NCBI GenBank assembly: GCA_033961575.1
Contig: CM066736.1
Span: 90,255,352-90,319,351 of the forward strand
DNA: 64,000 nt
Reading direction: 5' to 3'
Origin: Aselliscus stoliczkanus
Lineage: Eukaryota; Chordata; Mammalia; Chiroptera; Hipposideridae
Shown here: piece after piece, positions 1-11,900 of the stretch
How the letters are laid out: every line of letters begins with the position of its first letter
How positions within the stretch are numbered: position 1 is the stretch's first letter
Notes under the pieces: generated by a model
The model's input: the letters and a program-made list of their open reading frames with translations, nothing else
What the model was told of the DNA's origin: nothing
Database searches by the model: none
Position numbers and translations under genes: made by a program

Positions 1-2140
1 AAATCGTCATACCTGTTTTTCACAGCCATTATTTCCAACTTTGTTGGTTCATATTCTAAAAATTGCCATAATTTTAGGTACAGATATTCATATTACAAAG
101 TTCTCAAATGAACACTCCCACTCACCATATTAAACATGACTCTCAGACCAACCACTCAGGTGAGTCAGGCATGTAACTATATTTCTTTAACTCAACATTA
201 AGTTCATGTCAGTACTTCCCTCATGCCTGCTGGTGGAATACATATCCTCCGATTGCAGAGGCCCCTGCTTCCCTAAGATTGAATCAGTTCTGAAGAGAGA
301 TGATTACACAGTGCCAAGGCTTTGAAGGGAAGCTTGTCTGGCTATTAGGCAACATGTACCCAAAGCTTATCTGTTAGACACCTACATGACCCCTGCAGAT
401 TCAGCAGCTAACTGCTATTTTTATTCTAAAACTGGGCCATACCAGTCTTGTTAAATTGGCCATGTTCTAGTCTGCTAATATGGACCATGCAGATTATTAT
501 CATTAAGGCACATAGTCCAATACCTGACATTTGTATTAACCTAATGAGTTATAACTGCATTGGTTATGTAGCAAGAGAATGAATCACATTGAAATTAGCA
601 ATTAGAACACAGTTATTTTTCATCTCCACTTCAGACCTTACCTTATACTCTTCAGCTCTAGTAGCTTTGGCAGAAAGTAGACTAAATCCTTATTGATATC
701 AGGAAAGTCACTCTCTTCTCCTTCTAATTAACCCCCTACTCTAACTCAGTAGTCCTAATTTATTATCCAAGGGATAATTTTACATTGTTTCTAGCCAAGA
801 TGCTTTGTTCTATCCAGGAACTATTCCCCAATTCTGAGGCTTACGCTATTGGAAACTAAAGCCAGTATGTCTGCTTTTTTGACTGAATCAATAAACAGAG
901 ACTACTTAATTGAATGGAGTACAAAAAAAATAAATACAGATTTTAAATGTAAGTTTTAAATACATGGGTTTAGATTTATATCTAAAAATATTCTTTTAAA
1001 ATACTTGCTTTCTTGGTGTAAATTTACTCTGATGCATTAATCTGTTGAGTGTTAACATTTTCCAATTTAGGTACCAAGAGATTATAGAAGGATTAAACCA
1101 ATTATTTTTTTCTGTATCCCTGCAGACGTCTACCTGATTCCCTTCTTTCCTTCCTCTGAAACAGAACTAAAGTACTTTAAAAAAACCTGTTTATGTTTTT
1201 ACATATTTCTCTTTTGAACCAGAATTAGTCATAGGCAGTTTCATCTGGTCAGGGCATTTTGCTTTTTGGATTTAAAAACAGAGGATTCAGAGCAAAAATC
1301 CACTTCCAGCTCAATGACAGTGGAGTGTACATATAAAATATAACAAATGAGGACTCCGATTTAAAGTAGACATGATAAAAGTTGAATTACACATCATATT
1401 TCATTATATGTCTTTTTTATTTTCTACGAACTATCCAATACAATGGTGTTTTAATATTTAAATATAAATTAACTATGATTAACTGGAATTTAAAAAGAAG
1501 TTGCCTAGTTGTACCATGGACATATCAAATGCTAAGCAGCCATGTGTAGCTATTGTCCTATATTGATCTATATTAGTCTATATTATAGAACATTTCCATC
1601 ATTTTAGAAAAAATTCTATTAGATAATGCTGGCCTATATAGTTATTACAACATTCCTGTGGTTTTGGAATTGTTTCCATTTTGAAGGTTAATTCACTGAA
1701 TCTCAGAGAATTAAAGAAGCTTCAAGATATCTGCTTTTGAAACTGAAAGCCCTAGGGTTTGAATTTAGCTTTGTTACACTGAAATAAAATATGCTTCAAA
1801 ATCTATTTTATACACCTTACCTACTTTTACACATTTTTGAATAGGATCATACTTATGGAAAAACCAACACATCTTGTTTTACACAGAACAACAGTTGGTA
1901 GGATTTATGAAATGTATCAGATGGAGTTTCTCCCCTCCAGCCAAAAAACTCACTTCCAGGACATAGGTTAAAATGGGATGTATTTGTTGGTGATTCTCTG
2001 ACTACATTTAAAGTGCATTTTAAAATCAAGAATCATGGACTTAGGACAAAATCTCTAATTCTAATAAAATTTATTTTTATATTGATTTTTGTGTACTTAT
2101 CATTTTTGTCTCTTTTTGTTTTTTAAAAGGCCTGAGTATA
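1..2140. other. AT-rich flank without a gene
   Basis: No open frame longer than background, no RNA gene and no recognisable repeat boundary were seen here. It is the 3' flank of the olfactory receptor pseudogene that begins at 2141. Confidence 0.5.
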
Positions 2141-3062
2141 TCAATATATTTTCAGAGAAAACACTTTGAGCATTCTGCTACAAATCTGTTGAGTCTTGAC
2201 ACTGTAGATAATGGAGTTCATCAAGGGTGGGAAAAAGATATAAATGTTGCCCATGAGGACATGGACCATGGGAGAGAGATGCTTGCCAAAACTGTGCACC
2301 ATAGTTAAGCTGATAATGGGGATGTAGAACATGAGAACAGCACAGATGTGAGAGATGCAGGTCTGAAATGATTTATGCTGTTCCTACTGTGAGGCAATTG
2401 TCAGGACGGACTTAAGAATCAGGACATAGGAGAAAAAAATAAGAAGAGCATCCAACAGTAGTGTGCAAATGACCAGCATCAGGGCATAGTAGCTATTGAA
2501 TCGAACGTCTGAGCAGGCTAGGCAGAGAAGGTCCTGGTGCAAGCAGAAAGAGTGAGAAAGGATGTGAGGACGGCAATAATTTAAGAACTTTAGGCATATG
2601 ATGACTGGAGGTATGAGTAAAGTACTCCTACATAAGATTGCCATTCCAATTTTCATGATTTTTGTCATGATTTAGGATGGTGGAGTAGCGTAGTGGGTGA
2701 CAAATGGCAATGTAGTGATCAAAGGCCATAGCAAGGAGGACAGAGGACTCCATGAAGGACAGACCATGGATGAAATAGGACTGGGCAATGCAAGCGTCCA
2801 GGCTGACTTCCTGGCTGAGCCCCCACAGGATCCCCAGCACCGTGTGCACTGTGGACAGCCCCATGCACAGGTCAGTGAGGGCCAGCATGGCCAGGAAGTA
2901 GAACATGGGCTGGTGCAGGCTCGGCTCAGTCCAGATCACGTGCAGCACCAGGCAGTTTCCCAGAAGAACCATGGCATAGATGGCGGAGAAGGGAATGGAG
3001 ATCCAGTGATACTGCTGTTCCAGGCCAGAAAATCCAGTAAGCAGGAAGGATGAGGAATTCAT
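2141..3062 (-). pseudogene. class I olfactory receptor pseudogene, OR51-like
   Basis: An olfactory receptor (odorant-sensing seven-transmembrane GPCR) reads from an ATG at 3062 to a stop at 2141, about 307 codons, the normal single-exon size. The first part (3062 to about 2665) shows an N-terminal FLLTGFSGLE, the TM1 motif GNCLVL, the TM2 motif PMFYFLAMLALTDL and the TM3 motif MAFDHYIAICHPLRYS. The second part has LSHSFCLHQD and LACSD, and the third has PPLMNSIIYSVKT. Two lesions break it: a one-base frameshift around 2655-2668, after LRYSTILNHD, and an in-frame TAG at 2384-2386 shortly before the TM6 region. DRY is DHY and NPIIY is NSIIY. The motifs are class I, family 51, which fits the OR51 genes that flank mammalian beta-globin clusters; OR51V1 holds a comparable downstream place in human. 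The family assignment rests on recalled motifs, and the exact orthologue is not established. Confidence 0.85.
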
Positions 3063-4430
3063 CTTGGGTTTGCTGAAGCCATCATGCTGGAACTGAAATA
3101 CATCTTCCAGGCAGCAAGAGTGTATATTTCAATGGAAATCCTCCAATTTTAGATGAGGTAGATGGCATTCTGAAGTAAGTAAAATTATTCTAAAAGTTAA
3201 CTAACTTTGCAATATATAGCCAAGCAATTCTGTTCTTTAGAATCATGTTATTTGCTGCCTGGAAGAGAATGGTCTTTCCCTGCTATCATTTAAGAGCCAT
3301 TATTAATCGACTGGCAGGGTACAGAGCTATCCTTAGAAGCCACACATAAAAACGAATAGACTAGAGTAGAAAGGTAATTTTCAGAAAAGATATGTTGCCT
3401 GGGACATTTTCCCAGGGATGCTGGTGAGATACTGTACGTGTAAAATCGAGAGTTGAGTTTCTCAAAATAATTAATGTTCTTCTCCTCCTAGTTCAGTAAA
3501 CATTTAAAGTGAAGAATAATCTTTGAATTTGAATAGCACAAATTCATTTAAATAGTCACTTCATACCCATCATTTTCCATTTGGTGCTGTCTCCAAGTGT
3601 ATTTTTCCTCCAAATAATATTTAGTAAAGGTGTTACTGTTTTAACCAGCTCCAATGACATAGCCAATAGTTACTTTTTCTTCCTTGATAATAAGCAGAGA
3701 GGAATATTTATGTAAGGGACCTTTGATGAATGGTTTCCAAAGGGGCTCTGGTCTCCTGAGATGTTTGACTCATCTGTGTCCTTGTGGCATAGAGACTTAA
3801 GTTGAAGACCCGTATCCTCTGACATCAGCCCAGTGTTTTCCATGCAGTTATTCATTTATTCAATCAGTCAGTTGAGTATTTATTTAATATGCGCTATGGA
3901 AGGGATTGAGCAATTGTTTTCTTTTTCTTAGAACCTGCCATTCTAAAGATCAGAAACCCAGTGTTGAATAGCTAAGTCTAGAATTTTAAAAAGCCTCATT
4001 GCAGCAGAATTAACTGGCTTCTCCTTTACATAATTTTCTGCCTTGAATTCTGGCCCTGAGAGTCATTACAAGAGATTTAAAGGTTCTTGTAATGTAGCCA
4101 AGTGTTTAAAAGACCATACTGGCTTTCATGTTTGATTTAGTTATTTCAACATGTTAAAGTAGCTTCAGATTCTGGCTTCCTTTAGTGACCTATTCTTCAT
4201 CTTTGTCATAGAGGCCCCCAAGCAGCTGATCTTCTCAGTGTACCTTTTGCCCGTTCAGCATTAGGTAACATACCTCACTATTTTTAGCACATTTCCTTCA
4301 CTGAATGTTTGGAATTTTTTGTTTGCTTGTTTGTTTGTTTATTCCTTTGAAGAAAAAGTTGTCAGTCTTTGAACCCATATCTTTATTTATCTCTCAAAAT
4401 TAACATTTCTCTTCTTTCATGAGATTTTTC
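3063..4430. other. intergenic, no gene seen
   Basis: No coding or RNA gene was recognised. Short open frames here have no family resemblance. A (GTTT)n-like run lies near 4318-4340. Confidence 0.5.
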
Positions 4431-4740
4431 TCCTGATGTTCTCTCTGCCTAAAATGTTCTTTCACAAGTTTTCCCCAACCTCTGCCTCCTCTTTGTAAAA
4501 TAATCTTGATTTTTTTCCTCTGGACCTCAACCATCACTTTTTAGGAAGCCTCTTGACTAAAATTCCCCCCCGACACATATTTATTATTGTCATAATACAT
4601 ATTTATGTTTATAAAATTTATTCAATTTATAATTTGGTATTCATTAGCCTACTTATTTGACTAATGTCTCTGCTACTCACTGAATTGAAAGTTCTCAGAG
4701 AGTGAGGACACTGTCAACTTTTACTCACTATTGTAGCCTA
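4430..4740 (+). repeat. L2-like ancient LINE fragment
   Basis: The text pattern (tctctgcctaaaatgttct, later aggaagcctc, then a gene-poor tail with a gagagtgaggacactgtc stretch) resembles the 3' part of an L2 element. The identification is by memory of the family and is weak because the copy is old. Confidence 0.35.
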
Positions 4741-5639
4741 AAATTTGTACCTACCTCTAAGTCCTTAACTCTTCTGTGAGCTCCAGCTCATGGAGTCAAT
4801 TACCTACTTGATTGATATTTCCATCTGGGTATTTAATCTAAAAATTAAAATTATGGCAATCAAATATTTATTTTCCCCAGAAATTTATTCCCTCTCTAAT
4901 TCCTCCTAATATCATGAAATTACTCCACCCATCACACAGTTGCTTAAGAAAACTCTTGAGTCATTCATGATTCCTCACTTTTTTTCTCTCTCCTATCAAA
5001 TCCTTCATCAAATTCTATCATTTACACCCTAAAACAACCCTGAATCTGATCACTTTTCACCCACATACTGCTGTCTTCATTTATAACATCATCATCTGTT
5101 CCTTGGCTATTATAATTTACTAACTGGTTTTATTGTTTTTGCACTTGTCACCTAAAAATGTATTCTCCCCAGAGACACCAGACTGCTTTTCTATAAACAT
5201 CTACTATATCACATAAGTCCTTGTTGAGAAAAAAATCTGATAGGTTGTCATTGCTCTTAAAATAAAATATAAATTATTTATCATCTTCAGAAATCTTTAC
5301 ATGACTTGACCCATATACCTCTCCTATATCATAGACCACTGTTACCTTTACTCTCTAATCTGTAGGCATCATTCTCTTTTTTAAAAAAACAAATTAAGAG
5401 TGTACCTGTCTCAGGAGCTTTGTCCTTAATCTTCTAACTGCTTAAAATTATTTACTCCAAATATTTGCACAAAAGCTGTTTTCATTGTTCAGGTTTCTGT
5501 TCAATGTTGCTTCTTCAGAGGGTTTTTTGTTACCCCACACCATTTTTTTCTCCCATCCTCTCAAATAAGTTACTCTCATTGCAATTCTCTGATCTGTATT
5601 TATACTACTTAATATATGCTGATTGTCCATTAGATCTGT

Positions 5640-5720
5640 TGGAAGCTCTAGAAGATCAGGACCATGCCTGGATTTTTCTCATTGATATGCAAAATGAGAT
5701 TTAGCATAGAGTGGGTATTT

Positions 5721-5751
<31 letters not shown>

Positions 5752-6245
5752 TTTTGTTTTGTTAAAGATTTTATTGGGGAATTGGCAGAGGGGAACAGCG
5801 TTGGGGAATCGGGGAAGGGGAACAGACAAGTTGCTGTCTTTTTGTTCTTCAGTTTAGTTGCGGAGGATGTTGCTTCACTGTTGGTATCGTCATTGCGCTC
5901 TTCCCGGATGAGGCAGATCGGTCGCTGGCCTCTGGATGTAGCTCACTGCGGCTATTGGCAGCTCATACTTGGCTGCCAGCCGCTCACGCTGGCTGCGGGC
6001 CACTCACTGTAGCCTATGGCAGTCCACTGCAGCAGGGGCTGCAGCCTACACTATCACAGGGGCTCGCACAGCCCAGCTCCAGGTGGAGCTGTTGTTAGCT
6101 GTAGAGGGCAGTGTCACTGGCCCTCATGTGGGATCCGAACCGGGGCCGCTGGCATCCCAAAACCAGCGCTTAAGCAATGCGCCACTCGGCCAGCCCTAGA
6201 GTGGGTATTTATTAAATAATTGTTGAATTAATGAAGTAAGCTATA
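5640..6245 (+). repeat. L2-like 3' end split by a SINE
   Basis: The sequence gaagatcaggaccatgcctg, followed by tagagtgggtatttatt and, beyond the SINE, aaataattgttgaatta, resembles the usual 3' end of L2 elements. The SINE at 5724-6196 interrupts it and duplicated the 17 bp tagagtgggtatttatt. Confidence 0.4.
5724..6196 (-). mobile_element. long tRNA-derived SINE (T+ form)
   Basis: A full copy of the long SINE lies in minus orientation. The tRNA-like head is at 6196-6110 (box A-like gagtggcgcattgcttaag, box B-like ggttcggatcc). A ~350 bp unique body follows, ending in AATAAAATCTTT and an A/TAAA-rich tail at 5756-5724. It is flanked by a perfect 17 bp TSD (5707-5723 and 6197-6213). Known logic: an internal Pol III promoter with L1-driven retroposition. 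Confidence 0.85.
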
Positions 6246-7420
6246 TGTTAAAATTGTGCAATTACAAAGGCATAAAAACAAGATAAACGCAAACACAGTG
6301 TAAAAATGCTGTGACACCTAAACACTCAATATGTACACACCTGATCCTTGCTGCCCACATGCTACCAATCTTGTATCATCATATATATGGTTTATATGAC
6401 ACATAAAACAGATACTGTCCTAGGAATTCTTGCTGACCTTTGGCACAATGCTCAGAATTCAAATGTGATTCCCATAATACCAAACCTGCCCAGACATATA
6501 GGGAAGGCGCTGGGATTGATGACAACATAATCAAACATTCTCCTGGATATAGGCATGCATTAAAAGCACATACTCTCATTCAGGCATCTTCAAACTAGCC
6601 ACAAATGTTAATGGTGCCTCCACAGAGGACATCAGGCTTTTAGCAGTAGAAGAGAAATAAATGGTGGAGAATTTTTTATTCCTATTTTGAGAGGTAGGAT
6701 GAGAATCAGGTGTTGATGAGACCAATAAATGAAGATTTCAAGAGCAAAGTGTTCTTATATGTCAGATGCACCATATTTTCCACCAGTACTAAAAAAAGAA
6801 GAAAAAAAATGTCCTACCATTCTCCCTAACACCATGTTGTGTTATGCCATCTCAAAGTCAGTATGTGCAACCACTTTTGTTTTTTTAATGTCTAGCAGCC
6901 AGAACAATGTCTGGCATAAAACAAATAATTAGACAGGATGAGCTGCAGTGAATTTGAGTCCAGGGCAGTGATAGGATTATGGTATTCCTTCTGTGCACTT
7001 TGTCTGGAATTCAGGAATGTTGATTTGGAAAGCACATCTGTGGTCAAACTAAACAGATCAAGCTTTCAAGGGACTCTTTTCTTTTTCTCTCCAATTCAAA
7101 CTGACCTACTAGTCCAGGCATCTGTCTTTTTTTTTCTTTTAGAAATGATTCCCTATGTGAACACTGCCTGCTTTTTTCAAATTAGGTAAGTAATGACCAA
7201 TAGTCCTTATTTACCCTAAAGCCATTGAGTAGGAGTGTTGGATCCAAAAGTCAGTGTTTTTACAAAGTATATTGAATAGAAAACATTGGGTTTTTTTTGC
7301 CAAGACAGTTCAGTTATGCTTGTTCTTCAGCACAAGTATTTAATGATACCCACATAGGACCTGCTTTGAACAATAAATTATATTGTGACTGATGGATGAT
7401 TCCTCTAATGATCTCATCTG
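6246..7420. other. intergenic, no gene seen
   Basis: Only short chance open frames were seen. No repeat boundary was recognised with confidence. Confidence 0.5.
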
Positions 7421-7421
7421 A

Positions 7422-7442
7422 CCACCAACAGGGGGCAGAAGC
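7422..7442 (+). promoter_or_regulatory. CTCF-like motif, candidate 3'HS1 insulator
   Basis: The bases ccaccaacagggggcagaag fit the CTCF core (CCANNAGGGGGCAG type) very well. The site lies about 14.4 kb downstream of the HBB poly(A) signal and between the globin genes and the olfactory receptor pseudogene. In human and mouse a CTCF-bound hypersensitive site, 3'HS1, lies in an equivalent position. The motif is seen; the insulator role is inferred from position. Confidence 0.5.
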
Positions 7443-7494
7443 AGCCCATGATTTTTCCCTTTTGTCAAGGATGTATAAAGCAGGTTTTAAAAAA

Positions 7495-8540
7495 TATTAT
7501 TATTCAATTTATTTGGGTGACATTGGTTAGTAAAATTATATAGGTTTCAAGTGTACAATCCTATAATACCTCATCTATATATTGAATTGTAGGTTGTAGG
7601 TTCAGCACCCAGAGTCAGTTCTCCTTCCATCACCATACATTTGACCTCGTTTACCTACCACCCGCCTTCCCCCTTACCCTCTGGTAACCACTAAACTGCT
7701 GTCTGTGTCTACGAATTTTTGTTTGTCTTGTTCATTTGTTGCTTTCAGTTTTGTACCCACATATGATTCATGACTTTTTCTGTCTGACATTTCGTTTAGC
7801 ATAATAATCTAAAGACCCATTCCTGTTGTCGCAAATGACAGTATTTCATCTTTTGTTACGGCTGAGAGTGATATTCCACTGTATATATGCACCACGGCTT
7901 CTTTATTCAATCATCTATTGAAGGACACTTTCGTTGTTTCCATGTCTTGGCCACCATGAATAATGCTGCAATGAACATAGGGGTACAGGTACCTTTAAGA
8001 ATAAATGTTTTCAGGGCAGGCCGAGTGGCACGTTGGTTAGGAGCTGGCTTGGGACGCCAACTCTGAGCAGTGTGGCCCCAGTTCGGATCCCACATATGAG
8101 GGCCAGTGACACTGCCCTCTACAGCTAAGGAGATGAACAACAGCTCCACCTGGTTGCCTCTATAGCTAAGATGGTGAATGTTGCCTCTATAGCTAAGATG
8201 GCCGGCGATGGTGTGGGTTGCAGCCCCTGCTGCTGTGGGCTGCCGTAGGCTACAGTGAGTGGCTGGCAGCCAGCATGAGCTGCCAAGAGCCACAGTGAGT
8301 GACCCTCTGTGAGTTGCTCACAGAGGCCGGTGAGCAACTGCCTCATGCAAGAAGAGCACAATGATGATACCAACATGGGCCAGTGAAGCAATGTCCTCCA
8401 CAACTAGACTGAAGAACAAAAAGGACAGCAATTTGTCTGTTCCCCTTCCCTGATTCCCTTATGCTGTTCCCCTCCCCAAATTCCCTAATAAAATCTTTAA
8501 AAACAAAAAAACAAAAAAAGAATAAATGTTTTCAGATGTA
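7495..8540 (-). mobile_element. L1 3' end, old, interrupted by a SINE
   Basis: The antisense of an L1 3' end is recognisable on the plus strand: the 3' terminal segment (atttgggtgacattggttag), then antisense of the ORF2 C-terminus (gcaatgaacataggggtac). The copy is truncated just past 8536 and split by the long SINE at 8015-8518. Confidence 0.75.
8015..8518 (+). mobile_element. long tRNA-derived SINE (T+ form)
   Basis: It has the same composite structure as the 5.7 kb copy but in plus orientation: head 8015-8125, body with a small internal duplication (the segment tatagctaagatgg appears twice near 8160-8200), then AATAAAATCTTT and an A tail. The TSD agaataaatgttttcag occurs at 7998-8014 and 8519-8535. 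Confidence 0.88.
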
Positions 8541-9240
8541 AAAAAAACAAAAAAAAGCAGAGATGTTTTAGAACTGATTAAGCATAAATGAGGCTTCAAG
8601 GTCTCAGCATGGCCGAAGAAATAAAAACCTTCTATAAGTCCAAAGACTTAGGTGTTCAGAGGCTTTGAATATGCTATCATTGTACATAATTTATGTGCCA
8701 CAAACCAAAAGTAGGCTTAAAATGCCAGTTTATAAGAAAGATTATGATTATTAATTTTGTGAATGATCTATTTAGTATATATTATCTGTTTATTTATGTA
8801 TTATTTATTATATATTTTATATATTCACATAGTGTAAGATGTCTATAAATAATATTGCCATCATGATTGAAATGATATTATCCATAATTTAGAAACATGA
8901 TAAAAATTATATTACATGTTGCATCTAACTGTGACCATCTGAGTATTTAAGAAATTTTCATTAGGATTTGTGTGATTTGATTAAACTATGACATAAATAA
9001 TCTCTCTCAAGAGACTTTGTCTGTTTTATATTAATACTTTCCTTATATTTAAGAAAATGTAAGAGAACATAAATAAAAAACAGATGGAATAAAATATTAA
9101 ACATTGAATGAAAGATGAAAACCAAGCAGAAAAGTGCAAACAAGACAGCAACTAAATCTATCTTTAATTATACTAAAATACACATTTAAATTTTTGAGTA
9201 CAATATTTAAATGTTACACATATTTAAAATTGTCCCCTGT

Positions 9241-9339
9241 AGGCCGGCTGAGTGGCGCAATGGTTGAGCGCTGGCCTGGGATGCCAGCGGCCCCGGTTCG
9301 GTCCCACATATGAGGGGCCAGTGACACTGCCCTCAAAAA

Positions 9340-9380
<41 letters not shown>
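9241..9380 (+). mobile_element. short tRNA-derived SINE
   Basis: A tRNA-like head (ggccggctgagtggcgcaat, then ccccggttcggtccc) goes directly into a (TAAA)n tail with no unique body. Near-perfect TSDs aaaattgtccc(c/t)tgta flank it. Confidence 0.85.
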
Positions 9381-9382
<2 letters not shown>

Positions 9383-9964
9383 AATTGTCCCTTGTAAATT
9401 ACAGAATAAGCCAAGAAAATCTAATTCAGTGTCTTCAAGATAAAGATAAAGAAACTTGTAGGGACTGTCTAAGAAACTGAACACCGAAACCCAGAGTATG
9501 TGATTCAGGTCCAATTGTTCTCCCAAGCGTTTCTATGGCTTCAGTAACACCATCTATAATCTCCATCTCTATCACTTCTCTCATTTTCTGATCCTCACAT
9601 AGTGGAAAAGAATAGCTTTGCCAACAATAAAAAAAAATTGCCATATTAAATCAGTAAGTCTTTAGAAAGCGATCTAGGAAATTTATGGATAGTACATAGA
9701 GTTATATTTACATCAAGAACCAAGATTTATTTGTGGAAATTTATATCACCATGATCATTTTTACATGCTTGATGAAAATATTATTCATAATGAAATTTTG
9801 AATTCATATACTGGCATTAATTTCCAGTTTCACTGTCTTCTGCAACAGGAGAATATGAGAAGCAAATTTGTTCCTCAAATTTGCCTGCTTCATCCCCAAC
9901 AGAGGGAGCTGTAATTTGCCAAGAGTAGAGTCTAGGCCCAGGTAACTGTTATTACAGAGGTAAT

Positions 9965-10276
9965 GTGTCCCCAGAGCATAGGAGAGAGGGATGTATTAGA
10001 CATTGGAGTCAGTGGCTGACTAATAGTGAAGAATCCCCAAATGATTTCCCAAATCTCCTATATAAACAGTGGGAACCCAAATCCCCAAGGAGAAGAAGCA
10101 GTGGTGAAATGGCCTCCAGGGCATCCCTGGTTAACATGACTTGCCTGCTAGCCTTACTGCTGCCACAGAGATGGGGCTCTTGGCTGCAATATCTTGTGCA
10201 GGGAGCAATGCTGGCAGTGATCTTGGATGGTAAGTTCGTTGAGTGGCAAAAATCAACGCACCCAGTGAAACTCTAA
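9965..10276 (+). other. exon-like open frame, origin unknown
   Basis: A TATA-like tatataaacag at about 10060 is followed by an ATG at 10110 that opens a frame starting MASRASLVNMTCLLALLLPQ, which looks like a signal peptide. The frame passes a good splice-donor match (atggtaagttcg, about 10228). I do not recognise the protein and no second exon is visible nearby. It may be a decayed LTR or gene remnant, or chance. Not claimed as a gene. Confidence 0.15.
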
Positions 10277-10279
10277 CCT

Positions 10280-11215
10280 CAACCAGAAAAGGAAGAGCTG
10301 AGAAAATGTAAGAAGGGAAGTGCCTTAGGGAAGGGAAGTACTCAGACTAATTCACCAGGTTGTTATTGCTATGACGTGGTGTTACTGGGAAGGAAAGATG
10401 GTAGACTTTCCTGTAGGGCTTGCATGGGACCATGTGTGACTAACATAGCCCTTCCCCTTTCCTGTCCAGCATTCATCAATTTTGATAGATGAAGTGCTGG
10501 GAGGCTTCCTTGCTATGGTCTTTGGCAATGGATTTTGGATGTAAAAATAGACCATTTCTTATTTATGTGTATCAAATTTTAGTGTTTATTGGCTATTGCT
10601 ATATTGTGAAATTGTAACAGATCCAAAATTTTAATTTCTTGGATTCCTGTATCTTCAGATTTCTTGAATACTCCAGAGGTGATAAAGACTCATTATCTGA
10701 GACACCAGAGCTAAGCATTTTTGGAAATCAGAATGCTCCAGGTTTCATGGCCTTACAAACCAAGTATGAACCAATTATGTCTCTTAGACTGAAAGTGGTA
10801 ACTATTTGAAAGGATCCATTATTCTAGAATAGGGCACAGTGTTATGTAGTGAGGCTAGCACTAGCGTTGGAATGAGAAAAATCTCAATTCTGCCACTTAT
10901 TACCTTATTTATCTTTCCCAAGATCATGTGTAAAATGTAGTATAACAACTCCTCAGAAAGCACAGCATATACCAAGGAGCTTCCTTCTGTTTATTTTGTT
11001 CTTCTAGGCTCTGCCCTTCCTTTTCATAGGTATTTCTATTGCTTTTTATTTCTTCCATCTTCTCCATAGAGTTAAGACTGTCTACCTAAATTTAGGTGCA
11101 AAAGCTTATGTGGTGGTAAAACTCCAAACTTATTCAATTAAAACCATTTAAGAATGTTTTAGTACCTCAGTCCATAGGCAATCCTTGAAATCCAAAGAAA
11201 TAATATGTTTTTTCC
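10280..11215. other. intergenic, no gene seen
   Basis: No feature was recognised. Confidence 0.45.
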
Positions 11216-11219
11216 ATGT

Positions 11220-11900
11220 TTAACTTTGTTTTTAAATATATTAAGTATAATATTCATATAGAAATGTACATAAATCATAAGTGTACAGCTCAATTAACAA
11301 TTGCAAAACAGAACACTACATAAGACCACCAGGCCAAGACTGGGAGACATAGCAGATAGACCTAATACATAGAAACAAACACAGAGAGGCAGCCAAAATG
11401 AGGAAATTGCAAATGGAACAACTCAGATCAGGAAATACCACATCAAAAGTATCCTAGAAGACCCCTAAGTGTTTCCTCTTTGTAATTAGCCTTATTCTCT
11501 GCAAAGTTAACAACTATCCTGATTTGTCTCATTTTATCTACCATGATTGATTAATTTCTCATCTTTTTAAAAATTATATGAATTGAATATCATCATTCTC
11601 TTATGTCTGACTTATTTATGCAACATAATACTTGTGAATTGCATTCACGTTGCTGATATAACTGTAGTCAAATCTTTTTTATTGTCGGATCCTATTCCAT
11701 CTTTTATATTATACCACAATAAATTTATTGTCACTACTGTTGATGGGCATTTGGGTTCTTTTGAGTTTTGACTGTAATGAATAAGCCTTCTATGAAAATT
11801 CTTGTACAAGTTTTGTAAACACACACACATAGATACATTTGAATTTCTGGAAATTACTGTGTCATAGAATATATATGTGTTCATCTCTAGTACATACTAC
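11220..11900 (-). repeat. old L1 fragments
   Basis: Antisense of an ancient L1 3' region is recognisable (gtctgacttatttatgcaacataat, then gttgatgggcatttgggttc). A small piece at about 11327-11455 reads in the opposite sense and matches the L1 5'/ORF1 segment seen at 14140-14215 (acatagaaacaaacacaaa, ggcagtcaaaatgagga). Confidence 0.5.

Noticed and set aside
2697..3053. A 118-codon plus-strand frame
   Set aside because: It is the antisense shadow of the olfactory receptor pseudogene.
9894..9911. ccccaacagagggagctg as a second CTCF site
   Set aside because: It fits the core less well than the 7422 site and has no positional support; kept only as a note.
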